Below, piece after piece: positions 1 through 9,517 of a DNA stretch of 64,000 nucleotides. Location: positions 1,674,001-1,738,000 of the forward strand of contig NZ_CP022752.1 in NCBI RefSeq assembly GCF_002263515.1, in the 5' to 3' direction. The notes under the pieces are model-generated. The model was not told the DNA's origin, made no database searches, and saw only the letters and a list, made by a program, of their open reading frames with translations. The stretch's first letter is position 1. The number at the start of each line of letters is the position of its first letter. The stretch is from Actinopolyspora erythraea. Lineage in GTDB: Bacteria; Actinomycetota; Actinomycetes; Mycobacteriales; Pseudonocardiaceae. Position numbers and translations under genes: made by a program.

Positions 1-381
1 GTAGGCGGGGATGGGATCCCCGCCGCGAACCAGACCGAACAGCGCCGAGGCCACCACCAGCCTGCTGTCGGCACGGGAGCGCTCGACCGCCGACATCGAA
101 TCGGCCTCCAGCGCGTCGTAGAGCACTCCGGTGTAGCGCTCAAGGGCAGGAGCGGTGGGTGAGCTCCACAGGGCGGCGTTGCGCTCCACCTCGCCGGACA
201 TCCGTTCGGAGAGCCCGAGGGCCCGCAGGCTCGCATCGGGGTCGCCGGCCAGTTCCGTCAGCGCTTCGGTCAGCCGCAGCCGTGTCGGGTTGAGCTCCCC
301 GAACGACAGCGAATCGAGTCGGAGCGGCGCTCCGGTGCCACCGTTCGACTTGGTTTCGGACGGGGGAAGCAGCACCAGCAC
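1..381 (-). CDS. yaaA: YaaA-family peroxide stress protein (C-terminus beyond the edge)
   Basis: The first 127 codons are present; the gene runs off the left end of the window. The N-terminus VLVLLPPSETK and the following SFGELNP segment are the conserved opening of the YaaA/DUF328 (UPF0246) family, which limits free iron and oxidative damage during peroxide stress in E. coli. The GTG start at 381 follows an AAGGA ribosome site about ten bases upstream. The zinc-finger gene at 517-792 lies upstream on the same strand. The family assignment is firm; the role in this organism is inferred. Confidence 0.85.
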   Translation of the reverse strand, partial: MLVLLPPSETKSNGGTGAPLRLDSLSFGELNPTRLRLTEALTELAGDPDASLRALGLSERMSGEVERNAALWSSPTAPALERYTGVLYDALEADSMSAVERSRADSRLVVASALFGLVRGGDPIPAY

Positions 382-516
382 GGAACTCGGAGTCCTTTCC
401 GGTCGGATCCTTCGGTTCGAGGGCCGGTGGTCCGGGACCCGTCCCGCGAACCGGGGGCGAGAAGCGGGATCGTGGCGGGGCGGGCGAGCCGCGAGGGCCA
501 CCGAGGGCACCGCAGC

Positions 517-792
517 CTAGTAGTCCTCGGCCTCCCGGCCGTCCTCGGGGCTCGTCCACGGGTAGTCCGGCACTTGCTGCCGCACCAGGTTCTCCCAGCA
601 CGTCTCGCAGGTCGGATGCAGCAGCCACTCCGTCGAGCTGACCGGAGCCGGGTCGATCCGGGAGCCGCACAGCGCCTCGACCTCCGACCAGCCGCGTGGC
701 GGGCGGTCACCGCGGATCGCGTGTCGTTTCCCGTCCAGTTTCCGCGCCGGGTGCCAGAACAACCCTCCGTCGCTGGATTCGTCCGAGCTCAT
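517..792 (-). CDS. small actinobacterial zinc-finger protein (zf-HC3-like)
   Basis: A 91-residue protein with HxxxK...H spacing near residues 14-24 and a C-terminal HPTCETCW motif. Together with the earlier LCG cysteine these give a probable His/Cys zinc site, as in the small zf-HC3-type proteins of Pseudonocardiales. The ATG at 792 was chosen because GGGAG sits five bases upstream and the more distal start at 963 lacks family-like sequence. No enzyme domain is visible. It could be a regulator or a metal-binding accessory protein; the function is unknown. It lies behind yaaA on the same strand, 135 bases away. Confidence 0.65.
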   Translation of the reverse strand: MSSDESSDGGLFWHPARKLDGKRHAIRGDRPPRGWSEVEALCGSRIDPAPVSSTEWLLHPTCETCWENLVRQQVPDYPWTSPEDGREAEDY

Positions 793-1036
793 CACAGCTC
801 CCATCGTGCGCTCGGGCCGGTCGAGGTGCGGAACAATTGAGCCACACTCCCGCGTGGCGAGTGTGGGGAGATCGACTGCCGTGCTTCGATCGTGGGACCG
901 CTGCCCGGGCGATGCACGGCGCACGGAGGGGAGTGTCTCCCTGGGGAGGGAGTCCGCCGCCATCGAGCGTGAATCCGGCAGCTACGCTTCCCGGTAATAC
1001 GCGAGGACAGTGCCGGGCGTAAAGGAGCGCGTAGCC

Positions 1037-2785
1037 GTGATCACGAGGATGTCCACGTTGTTCCTGCGTACCCTGCGGGAGGATCCGGCGGACGCGGAGG
1101 TGCCGAGTCACCGTCTGCTCGTGCGCGCCGGATACGTACGCCGGGTCGCACCGGGCATCTACTCCTGGCTGCCGCTGGGGTTGCGCGTGCTGCGCAACAT
1201 CGAGCGGGCGGTGCGGGAAGAGATGGACGCCATCGGCGCCCAGGAGATCCATCTGCCCGCGCTGCTGCCCAAGGAACCCTACGAGGCGACCGGCCGCTGG
1301 ACCGAGTACGGGCCGAACATGTTCCGTCTCAAGGACCGCAAGCAGGCCGACTACCTGCTCGGGCCCACCCACGAGGAGCTGTTCGCGCAGACGGTCAAGG
1401 GCGAGTACAACTCCTACCGGGACTTTCCCGTGATCCTCTACCAGATCCAGACCAAGTACCGCGACGAGGAGCGGCCGCGCGCCGGGATCCTGCGTGGCAG
1501 GGAGTTCGTGATGAAGGACTCCTACTCCTTCGATCTGGACGACGAACAGCTGCTGAGTTCCTACCAGCTGCACCGCGAGGCCTACGTCCGGTTGTTCGAC
1601 CGGCTGGAGCTCGACTACACCGTGGTGTCGGCGACCTCCGGAGCCATGGGCGGTTCCGCTTCCGAGGAGTTCCTGGCCGAGTGCGCCACCGGCGAGGACA
1701 CGTTCGTGCGCAGCAGCGAGTCCGACTACGCCGCCAACGTCGAGGCCGTCACGACTCCGGCGCCGCCCGAGGGCAGGATCGAGGACCACCCCCCGGCGGA
1801 GGTTCACCACACCCCGGACACCCCCACGATCGAGACCCTGGTCGACTTCCTCAACTCCGAGAGCGGGGAACGCACCTTCACGGCTGCGGACACGCTGAAG
1901 AACGTGCTGGTCAAGACGCGCGCCCCGGGCTCGGAGGAGTGGGAGCTGCTCGCGGTGGGGGTTCCCGGGGACCGGGAGGTCGACATGAAGCGGTTGGAGG
2001 CGGCCTTGGAACCCTCCGAGGTCACCCTGCTGGACGATGCCGACTTCGAGGCCAATCCGTTCCTGGTCAAGGGCTACGTCGGTCCGCTGGCGCTGCGGGA
2101 CAACGGCGTGCGCTACCTCGTCGATCCCAGGGTAGTGCGGGGCACCGCCTGGGCGACCGGCGCGGACAAGCCCGATCACCACGTGGTCGACCTGGTCTGC
2201 GGCCGTGACTTCACCCCGGACGGAACGATCGAGGCCGCCGAGGTGCGGGAGGGCGACCCCTCGCCGGACGGGAGTGGCGTGCTGCGCTCCGCGCGCGGCA
2301 TCGAGATCGGACACATCTTCCAACTGGGCCGCAAGTACACCGACGCCGTCTCGCTGGACGCGCTCGGGCAGGACGGCAAGCCGAAGCGGGTCACCATGGG
2401 CTCCTACGGGATCGGGGTCTCCCGCCTGGTCGCGGCGATCGCGGAGCAGCACCACGACGAGCTCGGTCTGGTCTGGCCGAAGGAGGCCGCGCCCGCCGAC
2501 GTGCACGTGGTGATCGCGGGCAAGGACGAGAACCTGGCCGAAGAGGCGGAACGGATCTCCACCGAGCTGGACAGCGCCGGGATCCGCGTGATCCTCGACG
2601 ACCGGAACGCCTCGCCCGGTGTCAAGTTCGCGGACGCGGAACTGGTGGGGGTGCCGACGATCCTGGTCGTCGGCAAGGGGCTCGCCAACGGTGTGGTCGA
2701 GGTGAAGGACCGCGCGAGCGGCGAGCGCACCGAGGTCGCCGCCGACCGGATCGTGGGGCACCTGGTCGGTCTGGTGCGTGGCTGA
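1037..2785 (+). CDS. proS: prolyl-tRNA synthetase, bacterial type with editing domain
   Basis: A 582-residue class II synthetase that charges tRNA(Pro). The N-terminus [16 protein letters not shown] matches the family, so the GTG at 1037 (AAGGAG nine bases upstream) is preferred to the ATG at 1010. Motif 2 is visible as [10 protein letters not shown] with [14 protein letters not shown] after it. A YbaK-like INS editing insert occupies roughly residues 225-385 ([22 protein letters not shown]) and should clear mischarged Ala-tRNA(Pro). Motif 3 is [11 protein letters not shown], followed by the anticodon-binding domain. It is transcribed divergently from the zinc-finger gene. Length is normal and nothing is missing. 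Confidence 0.96.
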   Translation: MITRMSTLFLRTLREDPADAEVPSHRLLVRAGYVRRVAPGIYSWLPLGLRVLRNIERAVREEMDAIGAQEIHLPALLPKEPYEATGRWTEYGPNMFRLKDRKQADYLLGPTHEELFAQTVKGEYNSYRDFPVILYQIQTKYRDEERPRAGILRGREFVMKDSYSFDLDDEQLLSSYQLHREAYVRLFDRLELDYTVVSATSGAMGGSASEEFLAECATGEDTFVRSSESDYAANVEAVTTPAPPEGRIEDHPPAEVHHTPDTPTIETLVDFLNSESGERTFTAADTLKNVLVKTRAPGSEEWELLAVGVPGDREVDMKRLEAALEPSEVTLLDDADFEANPFLVKGYVGPLALRDNGVRYLVDPRVVRGTAWATGADKPDHHVVDLVCGRDFTPDGTIEAAEVREGDPSPDGSGVLRSARGIEIGHIFQLGRKYTDAVSLDALGQDGKPKRVTMGSYGIGVSRLVAAIAEQHHDELGLVWPKEAAPADVHVVIAGKDENLAEEAERISTELDSAGIRVILDDRNASPGVKFADAELVGVPTILVVGKGLANGVVEVKDRASGERTEVAADRIVGHLVGLVRG

Positions 2786-2886
2786 TCGACGGTCGTTCCG
2801 GTCCCCCGGGTGGCTGACGGCGGTGCGGTTCGCTCGTCCCGGAGTGGGGGAGCGGTTCCCGGGGCCCCGGTGAGCCGTTCTCCGGA

Positions 2887-3859
2887 TCATCCGCGCACCG
2901 GGCGCGCGCTTTCCACTATCCGGGGGACGATCCGGTCGCCCCGGGCTTCCGGTGACGGGGCGGGACGCTCGCTGTCCGCGCTCGCCACGAGCACGACGTA
3001 GTCGTCCCGGGCCTCCACCACCAGCACCGCCATCGTGGCCTCGGTGGGGAGGCACCGGGCCTCGCCGTCGGCGGGCAGCCGCACGGTCCCCGACAGCCGG
3101 ACCGCGTCGTATCCCTCCACCGTGGTCTCGCGCGGTTCGTCGAGGTCGAGCGAGATGTTGCGCGCGTCACCACCGGAGGCGTAGAAGTTCGCCCCCGCCG
3201 CGTCGAAGAAGGCCTCGGCGGTTCGCGACATGGTGTCTTCGGCGAGCACCCGAGTGCTCACCGCGCGCCCGCCGACCAGGGTAGCGCCGCCGCACTGGTA
3301 GGAGGGGCCGTCCACGAGGCCGTGGAAGGTCATGTCGCCGAGCTCGGGAATCGAGTACCGCTGGTCCGAGGGGAGCACCTGCCAGTTCCCCGGCACGTCG
3401 TAGGCCAGCTGGATCCGTCTGTTGTAGCCCACCTGCCAGCCGTCGATCCGCGGTTCGGGAGCCGGGGAGGTGTCCAGGTGGTGGTCGACGGCCGGTCCCC
3501 GCCCGCGGCCACCTCGCCGCTCCTCGGTGAGGTAGTGCCGTAGTAGATGCCGATGGTGATCGCCCCGCCAGCATCAGCACCGCCAGCGTGAGCCCGGTGA
3601 TCACTCCCCACCTGGGTTTGCGGGGGGTCCCACCGCTCGGTTCCTCGAACGTGCCGAAGCCGCGGTAGACGGACTCCCGCGGCAGCCCCGAGCGGTTGGA
3701 GTCCTGTTGCCAGCCGTAGGGGCTGGAACGGGAGTCCGTCGACCATCCGCCCGGGGGGCCGTCCGAATAGGATGGCCACTGTGGATGCCGCTGTCCGCCT
3801 CGCGGGCCGAATCCTGATTGGCCGGACGTGTCGTACGGCCCACCGGGTGGTTGCGTCAC
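2887..3859 (-). CDS. proline-rich single-pass membrane protein, reading frame broken twice
   Basis: The product should be about 324 residues: a Pro/Gly/Ser-rich cytoplasmic N-terminus (VTQPPGGPYDTSG...), one membrane helix (GVITGLTLAVLMLAG) and an extracytoplasmic domain containing two cysteines. The frame is lost near 3563-3566 (a C4 run on the plus strand) and again near 3538-3541. Adding one G on the coding strand at each place gives an uninterrupted frame of exactly 325 codons, continuing as GAITIGIYYGHYLTEERR. It may be a pseudogene, but sequence error is more likely given similar lesions elsewhere. The GTG at 3859 has only a weak ribosome site. The family was not recognised; the architecture resembles the gene at 5594. 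Confidence 0.6.
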
Positions 3860-3958
3860 ACCAACAAGATTACCGCTCCCGAACCAGGGGCGGTTCGCCA
3901 CCGCCGAGTGGGCCGACGCCGCCCCCACGGCTCCGTCCGGGGCGGTTCCGCTAAGGGC

Positions 3959-4369
3959 TCAGCCCCGGAGGAAACTGAGGCGCACCCGCCGCACCCGGTT
4001 GTCGGTGTTGGTGTCGACCAGGCACACCGACTGCCAGGTGCCCAGTGCCATCCGTCCGCCGAGCACCGGGACCGAGACGAACGGCGCGACGAAGGCCGGG
4101 AGCACGTGGTCACGTCCGTGCCCGTGCGAACCGTGCCGATGCCGCCAGCGGTCGTCCGCCGGGAGCAGGTCGCGCAGCGCCGCGAGCAGGTCGTCGTCGC
4201 TGCCCGCTCCGGTCTCGATGACAGCGATCCCCGCGGTGGCGTGCGGCACCCACAGGTGCAGCAGCCCCTCGTCCCCCTCGGCTCCGCGCAGGAACTTCTC
4301 GCACTCGGCACTGAGGTCACGCACGACCTCGCGATCGCCGGTGTGGATCTCGACCTCTTCACTGTGCAT
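3959..4369 (-). CDS. YjbQ / UPF0047 family protein
   Basis: A 136-residue protein that matches the YjbQ fold over its whole length: WVPHATAGIAVIETG, then DD-LLAALRDLLP, then HGRDHVLPAFVAPFVSVPV and the closing GTWQSVCLVDTN. Family members can complement thiamin-phosphate synthase mutants, probably as a side activity, so the physiological role is not settled. The invariant His and the GTWQ segment are present. The ATG at 4369 gives the standard family length. It is divergent from the class V aminotransferase gene. Confidence 0.88.
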   Translation of the reverse strand: MHSEEVEIHTGDREVVRDLSAECEKFLRGAEGDEGLLHLWVPHATAGIAVIETGAGSDDDLLAALRDLLPADDRWRHRHGSHGHGRDHVLPAFVAPFVSVPVLGGRMALGTWQSVCLVDTNTDNRVRRVRLSFLRG

Positions 4370-4499
4370 ATCCGGCAGTCTAGGAGTCGTGCTGTCCCTC
4401 GGTCGGCTGGTCCGCGAACCGTCCGACCGCGCCGCGCGAGGACAGCGCGATGTCCGTCGTTTCGACGATGTCCTTGCCCGGGTGAAGTACCGTTCCGGC

Positions 4500-5549
4500 A
4501 TGCGCGAGGCCTTCGGGGCGGAGTTCGAGCTCACCGCCGGGTACCTGAACACGGCGAGTATCGGCGTTCCGCCGGTGTTCGCGGCCGACGCCCTCTCCGA
4601 GGTCGTCGGGAGGTGGCGCGGCGGGCGAATCGAGGCCGCCGAGTTCGACGAGTCCGTGGCCTCGGCACGGCGCGACTTCGCCCGGTTGGTGGGGGTGACC
4701 GCCGACCGGGTCGCCGCCGGTGGCTCCGTGGGGCAGCTCGTCGGTTCGGTGGCGGCCGGTCTCCCCGAGGGCAGCAGGGTGCTCGTGGTGCGGGGGGAGT
4801 TCACCAGCGTGGTGTTCCCGTTCGCCGTGCAGCACGACCGCGGCGTGCGGGTTACCGAGGTCGCTCCGGAACGGTTGTTCGACGCCCTGCCCGGACACGA
4901 CGTCGTCGCCGTCAGCCTGGTGCAGTCCGGCGACGGCGCGGTGATCGACCCCGCGCGGCTCCGCGAACTGGCCGAGGAGCACGGCGTTCGGGTGCTCCTC
5001 GACGTCAGCCAGGCGGCGGGGTGGATGCCGCTGGAACTGGACTGGGCGGACTGGGTCGTCGGATGCGGTTACAAGTGGCTGCTGAGTCCGCGTGGAGTCG
5101 CCTGGCTGGCGGTCGGTCCACGCGCGTCCCGCCCGCGCCCCCACGGGGCGAACTGGTACGCGGGGCGGGACCCGTGGCAGAGCCTCTACGGGCTGCCGCT
5201 GCGACTGGCCGACGACGCGCGCTCGCTGGATTCCTCCCCGGACTGGTTCGCCCAGGTGGGGGCGGCCGCCGCGTTGCGGTGGTTGGCCGGGCTCGACCTC
5301 GCCGCCGTCCGGGACCACTGCCTCGGGCTCGCGGGAGCGCTGTGCTCGGAGCTCGGGATGCCCGAACCCCGCTCACCCGTCGTCTCGCTGGAGACTCCCG
5401 AGGCGGCCTCGCGGCTGCGTACCGCTGGGGTCCGGTGTGCCGTGCGGGACGGCAGGACGCGAGTGTCCTTCCACCTCTACAACACGTTCGAGGACGTTCG
5501 GGTGCTGCTGGACGCGCTCCGGGGGGAGTCCCGGGAACGACTGCGCTGA
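4500..5549 (+). CDS. class V aminotransferase-fold PLP enzyme
   Basis: A 349-residue PLP-dependent enzyme of the NifS/kynureninase-like fold. LNTASIGVPP near residues 17-26 is the substrate-side loop, LLDVSQAAGWMPL carries the aspartate that contacts the pyridine nitrogen, and VGCGYKWLLSPRGVAWL contains the lysine expected to form the Schiff base. The last segment, RVSFHLYNTFEDV, is typical of the C-terminal domain. The substrate cannot be predicted; cysteine desulfurase is unlikely because no active-site Cys loop is seen. The ATG at 4500 fits the family start; an in-frame GTG at 4482 is possible. Confidence 0.85.
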   Translation: MREAFGAEFELTAGYLNTASIGVPPVFAADALSEVVGRWRGGRIEAAEFDESVASARRDFARLVGVTADRVAAGGSVGQLVGSVAAGLPEGSRVLVVRGEFTSVVFPFAVQHDRGVRVTEVAPERLFDALPGHDVVAVSLVQSGDGAVIDPARLRELAEEHGVRVLLDVSQAAGWMPLELDWADWVVGCGYKWLLSPRGVAWLAVGPRASRPRPHGANWYAGRDPWQSLYGLPLRLADDARSLDSSPDWFAQVGAAAALRWLAGLDLAAVRDHCLGLAGALCSELGMPEPRSPVVSLETPEAASRLRTAGVRCAVRDGRTRVSFHLYNTFEDVRVLLDALRGESRERLR

Positions 5550-5593
5550 TGTGCTGTTCTCCGCACGATCGTTACCCGCTACGGTAGGTGCCC

Positions 5594-6595
5594 GTGTCGG
5601 ATCACCACGGTGCACCCGAACAGATGACGGGGTCGCAGCAGAATTTCGAGCGCGGGGACACCGCGCCACTCAATGCGGTCCGGGAGAGTGGCGGCGTTTC
5701 ACCTGAACGAGCGACTTCGGGGCCGGGTGGGGGCGGCCGTTCGGGAGGCTCCGGCGAGGAGAGCACCCGTCCGACGTTCCCTCCTCCGGACAGCGGGTAC
5801 CAGGCTCCCGCACAGGCGGCGCAGCCGCAGTCGGCGCCACCGAGGGGACCGCAACCGCCCGTGGCTCCGCCCGCGGTCGGACAGCGGGTGCCCGCGGCGC
5901 CCGACCCGTCACGGGTAGGACAGGGGCACAACGGGTTCGGCACGGTGGAGCCCAGTGGTGCCGAGGCCTCCCGGCCCCGCCCGGGAGGCGGGGGTAGCCC
6001 GACCACCCCGCTGGGCTGGCTCGGCCGCGGGCTCGTGCTCTGCGCGGTTTCGGTGGTGTCCGGGCTGTTGTGGCTGGTGTTCCAGCCGAGTGCGCCGCCG
6101 GACACGACCGGAGGAGAAGACGCCGGACCCCAGCAGCCGCGAACCGCGTACGAGTTCACGGAGTACCTCTCCGACGAGCCCGCCAACTGCGCGGACCACT
6201 CGACGGGCAAGATAGCGCGCTTCTTCAGCGAGACCCCCTGCGAGCACGTCACCCGTGCGCTGTACACCACGCAGTTGAACAACGGCGAGAAGGTGCTCAC
6301 CTCGGTGGTGACCGTGCTCATGCCCGACGCCGAGTCCGCCGAGAGCCTGGAGAAGATGGCGACCCGCGACGCCACCGGCAACATCGAGGACCTCGTCACG
6401 GCGGGCAAGGAGGTGCCGGAGCGGTACCCGACCCTGTCCCACGACTACGGCTACGACTCGACGCACCAGGGACGGCTGGTGGTCATCGGCGAGTCCTCCT
6501 ACTTCGGACGCAGCGACAGCGACGACGGCAGGTTGAAGAACGTCACCACCGAGGCCCTGAAACTGGGACGCGGGCAGGACGAACAACCGGGGTGA
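5594..6595 (+). CDS. proline-rich single-pass membrane protein
   Basis: About 333 residues. The first 135 or so are Pro/Gly/Gln-rich and probably cytoplasmic, followed by a single helix (LVLCAVSVVSGLLWLVF) and a roughly 170-residue outer domain. The outer domain has two cysteines (residues NCADHS and TPCEHV) that could form a disulphide. The GTG at 5594 has GGTAGG five bases upstream; 5588 and 5624 are alternatives. It has the same layout as the interrupted protein at 2887-3859, the two flanking yjbQ and the aminotransferase, so they may be distant paralogues. No catalytic motif is seen and the function is unknown. Confidence 0.7.
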   Translation: MSDHHGAPEQMTGSQQNFERGDTAPLNAVRESGGVSPERATSGPGGGGRSGGSGEESTRPTFPPPDSGYQAPAQAAQPQSAPPRGPQPPVAPPAVGQRVPAAPDPSRVGQGHNGFGTVEPSGAEASRPRPGGGGSPTTPLGWLGRGLVLCAVSVVSGLLWLVFQPSAPPDTTGGEDAGPQQPRTAYEFTEYLSDEPANCADHSTGKIARFFSETPCEHVTRALYTTQLNNGEKVLTSVVTVLMPDAESAESLEKMATRDATGNIEDLVTAGKEVPERYPTLSHDYGYDSTHQGRLVVIGESSYFGRSDSDDGRLKNVTTEALKLGRGQDEQPG

Positions 6596-6665
6596 GCTCT
6601 CCACCTCAGGGGCGGGCATCTTCCGTTACGCGGTCCCGCGCGGAACCGCCCCACCTCCGAAGAGC

Positions 6666-7118
6666 TCACTCCCGTCCCGGGAAGGCGGGCGCGCTGGGGC
6701 GCACGTCCAGTCTCAGTCGCCACCGCGTAGCCCTGGTGGCCGAGTCGGTCAGGCAGGTCAGCGCCAGTTCGTTCAGCCGCCACAGCTCCGAGCGCTCCAG
6801 CACCGCCAGCCAGCCCACGGAGCAGTCCTGCTCGACGGCCAGCAGCGCCCGCAGCGCCGAGTCCTGGTCGGTGACCGGCTTCGGCGTCCGGTAGGCGGGT
6901 TCGGCCGCCGGCGGGGCGACTCCCGCCGAGCGCAACAACTCTCGGGTCCGATCACGGTGCCCGCGGTGGGTCGCGGCCGCCTCGCGCAGCTCCGCCGCAA
7001 CCTTCGAGTCGGCCACGAAGGCCTTCGCCAGGCCGTGGACCCAGACCGCGGCGTGCTCGGCCCCGAGCGCCTGTCGCACCGCGCGTTCGCCCGCTTCGGA
7101 GAGCTCGGCCTGACTCAT
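6666..7118 (-). CDS. ferritin-like DUF4439 protein
   Basis: A 150-residue, all-helical protein (AEHAAVWVHGLAKAFVAD ... ALRALLAVEQDCSVGWLAVLE) that matches the ferritin-like DUF4439 domain of actinobacteria. The paired Glu/His positions near residues 21-22 are at metal-ligand places in the ferritin fold, but a complete di-iron set is not obvious. Its ATG overlaps the stop of the upstream Tat lipoprotein gene (ATGA), so the two are translationally coupled. This suggests the products work together, perhaps in metal or redox handling at the envelope. That role is inference. Confidence 0.78.
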   Translation of the reverse strand: MSQAELSEAGERAVRQALGAEHAAVWVHGLAKAFVADSKVAAELREAAATHRGHRDRTRELLRSAGVAPPAAEPAYRTPKPVTDQDSALRALLAVEQDCSVGWLAVLERSELWRLNELALTCLTDSATRATRWRLRLDVRPSAPAFPGRE

Positions 7119-7615
7119 GCCACGACCTCCACCAGGCTCGCGCACCCCGCGGAGACGCAGCCCGCCAGCCCGGCGCGGTACCCGGACAGTCCGGGTGCGG
7201 TTTCGGCCGCCTGCTGCTGCGCCTCGCGCAGCGCGGTTCGCAACCGTTCGGCGGCCCCCTCGGGGGTGTCCGTGGTCTCCGGCTCGGGGACGGACTCGCT
7301 CGGAACCGTCGACTCCTTCCCCGCGACCCGGGTGATCTCGCGTCGCAGGGTCTCAGCGTGCTGCGCGCGGGCATCGGCCACCGCCCGCGCACGAGCGGCG
7401 AGCTCGGGATGCCGCTCGGCCGTGACGCGGGCCAGCTCGGCGTCCGCGCGTGCCCTCTCGGAGAGCTTCACGAGCGGGTCCGGCTCTGCGGGGCCGGAAC
7501 AACTCAGCACTGCCGGGGACAGCGCCGCCAGCGCCGAAAGGCGCAGGAGTCCGCGTCTGTTCAGGTTCGGTGAGGGGGCGGTGGAGCCGATCCGGGGAGG
7601 GAAATCCACGGTCAC
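7115..7615 (-). CDS. Tat-type lipoprotein, helical, partner of DUF4439
   Basis: A 166-residue protein with a twin-arginine signal (NRRGLLRLSALAALSPAVLSC) ending in a VLSC lipobox, so the mature chain should be lipid-anchored outside the membrane. The mature part is Ala/Arg/Glu-rich and helical (ELARVTAERHPELAARARAV), with two late cysteines. The GTG at 7615 has no strong ribosome site, so the start could lie a few codons inside. It is the first gene of the coupled pair with DUF4439 and is divergent from rimP. The family has no assigned function. Confidence 0.7.
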   Translation of the reverse strand: MTVDFPPRIGSTAPSPNLNRRGLLRLSALAALSPAVLSCSGPAEPDPLVKLSERARADAELARVTAERHPELAARARAVADARAQHAETLRREITRVAGKESTVPSESVPEPETTDTPEGAAERLRTALREAQQQAAETAPGLSGYRAGLAGCVSAGCASLVEVVA

Positions 7616-7861
7616 ACATATTGCCAGTCGGTGTCCGACACCGGCCGCACGTGGTCTCGTGGCCGAGTCGCTACCGATTCTCCGTGCGCCGCGCTGGTGA
7701 GCGGTTGGACGCGATATCCTGGAATGCCACGGTCGTCGGTGCTTTCGGGACCGTGGTGCTTCGCCGCCCCAGCGAAGCCGGCGGCGTCGGTTCGTAGGAA
7801 GATCACCAGGCGTCGCGTGCACCGGACAACTTCAACCGCCGCAGATATTTGGAGTGCAAAC

Positions 7862-8419
7862 GTGCCCAGCCCGCCGCGGGACGAGATAGTCGCGCGCCTG
7901 ACGCCCACCGTTTCGCAGGCCGTGGCCGAGGTGGGATTCGACCTCGAGGATCTCGACATCCAGCAGGCCGGTCGCCGGCGGCTGGTCAAGGTGATCATAG
8001 ACGCCGACGAGGGGGTGGCCCTCGACGACATCGCTGAGGTCAGCCGAGCCCTGTCCAAGGTGCTCGACGAGCACGACCACGTACTGGCGGGCCCCTACAC
8101 GCTCGAGGTCACCTCGCCCGGTGTCGATCGTCCGCTGACGAAGCAGCGGCACTGGAGGCGCGCGCGCAACAGACTCGCCAGAATCCGAACGGTCGGCGGT
8201 GAGGAACTGCTCGGCAGGGTGGGCCCCGCGTCGGAGAGCGGGGTGCTGGTTCTCGCCGGTGGCCGGGTTCGGCGGTTGATTTACGGTGACATCGAGCGCG
8301 CGGTGGTCGAGGTTGAGTTCCAGCAGCCACCGGCGGAGGAATTGGTCAAGCTCGATCGGGCTGCTGACGTCGCCGCGGACGACGGCGGCGACGGAAATGA
8401 CACGGAGGAGCCGAGGTGA
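7862..8419 (+). CDS. rimP: ribosome maturation factor RimP
   Basis: A 185-residue protein needed for 30S subunit assembly. The N-terminal alpha/beta domain ([20 protein letters not shown], then [19 protein letters not shown]) and the SPGVDRPL motif preceding the C-terminal SH3-like domain are clear. The GTG at 7862 has GGAG seven bases upstream. Its last four bases overlap the nusA start (GTGA). This is the usual first gene of the rimP-nusA-infB-rbfA operon. The C-terminal tail is Asp/Glu-rich. Confidence 0.95.
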   Translation: MPSPPRDEIVARLTPTVSQAVAEVGFDLEDLDIQQAGRRRLVKVIIDADEGVALDDIAEVSRALSKVLDEHDHVLAGPYTLEVTSPGVDRPLTKQRHWRRARNRLARIRTVGGEELLGRVGPASESGVLVLAGGRVRRLIYGDIERAVVEVEFQQPPAEELVKLDRAADVAADDGGDGNDTEEPR

Positions 8420-9495
8420 ACGTCGACATCGCCGCGCTGCGGGCGATCGAACGCGACAAGGACATCCCATTCGAGACGGTCCTTCAGGCCATCGAGTCGG
8501 CCCTGCTGACGGCCTATCGCCACACCGAGGGGCACCAACCGCACGCCAGGGTCGAGGTGGATCGCAAGACCGGCGTGGTTCGTGTGATTGCTCACAGTCT
8601 CACGCCTGAGGGTGAGGTCGCCGAGGAGTGGGACGACACCCCCGAGGGATTCGGGAGGATCGCCGCCACCACGGCGCGTCAGGTCATCCTGCAGCGGCTG
8701 CGGGACGCCGAGCACGAGAAGACCTTCGGTGAGTTCTCCACCAAGGAGGGCGAGGTCCTGGGCGGGGTCATCCAGCGTGACGCCAGGGCCAACTCCCGCG
8801 GCATGATCGTGGTCGAGGTCGGTGACAGCGAGGGGGTCATCCCGGCGGCGGAACAGGTTCCCGGGGAGCGCTACGAGCACGGTAGCCGCATCAAGTCCTA
8901 CGTGGTGGGTGTGTCACGCACGGTGCACGGTACCCAGATCACGCTCTCGCGTACCCACCCGAACCTGGTCCGCAGGCTGTTCGCGCTGGAGGTCCCCGAG
9001 ATCGCCGACGGGACCGTGGAGATCCCCTCGGTGGCCAGGGAGGCTGGCCACCGGTCCAAGATCGCCGTGCGTTCGACCGTCGAGGGGGTCAACGCGAAGG
9101 GGGCCTGCATCGGTCCGATGGGCGCTCGGGTGCGCAACGTCATGAACGAGCTCGGCCAGGAGAAGATCGACATCATCGACTACTCCGAGGACCCGGCCAC
9201 TTTCGTGGGGAACTCGTTGTCCCCGGCTAAGGTAGTCTCGGTGGAGGTCGTCGACGAACGCGCCAAGACCGCACGAGTGATCGTGCCGGACTTCCAGTTG
9301 TCGTTGGCGATCGGCAAGGAGGGCCAGAACGCCAGGTTGGCGGCTCGGCTGACGGGATGGCGCATCGACATTCGCAGTGATGCCGACCCGAGTTCTCCCG
9401 CCACCACCGCTGGGCACCCGGACGCGGAGCCTCCGGGTGCGGAGGGTTTCGTGTCTCAGGTGAACGATCTGCCCACCGTGGGTTCGGCGGAGTGA
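8416..9495 (+). CDS. nusA: transcription termination/antitermination factor NusA
   Basis: A 359-residue protein, the short actinobacterial form without the C-terminal acidic repeats of proteobacteria. The order is an N-terminal RNA polymerase-binding domain ([20 protein letters not shown]), an S1 domain near residues 115-185, then two KH domains ([20 protein letters not shown] and [22 protein letters not shown]). It modulates pausing, termination and rRNA antitermination. It starts at a GTG overlapping the rimP stop. It is followed by the uncertain ylxR. Confidence 0.96.
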   Translation: MNVDIAALRAIERDKDIPFETVLQAIESALLTAYRHTEGHQPHARVEVDRKTGVVRVIAHSLTPEGEVAEEWDDTPEGFGRIAATTARQVILQRLRDAEHEKTFGEFSTKEGEVLGGVIQRDARANSRGMIVVEVGDSEGVIPAAEQVPGERYEHGSRIKSYVVGVSRTVHGTQITLSRTHPNLVRRLFALEVPEIADGTVEIPSVAREAGHRSKIAVRSTVEGVNAKGACIGPMGARVRNVMNELGQEKIDIIDYSEDPATFVGNSLSPAKVVSVEVVDERAKTARVIVPDFQLSLAIGKEGQNARLAARLTGWRIDIRSDADPSSPATTAGHPDAEPPGAEGFVSQVNDLPTVGSAE

Positions 9496-9517
9496 GGAAG
9501 ACGAGTTAGAATCACAG

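Noticed and set aside
707..3055. 782-codon minus-strand frame antisense to proS
   Set aside because: Same mirror effect; proS on the plus strand is certain, and the frame has no conserved sequence.
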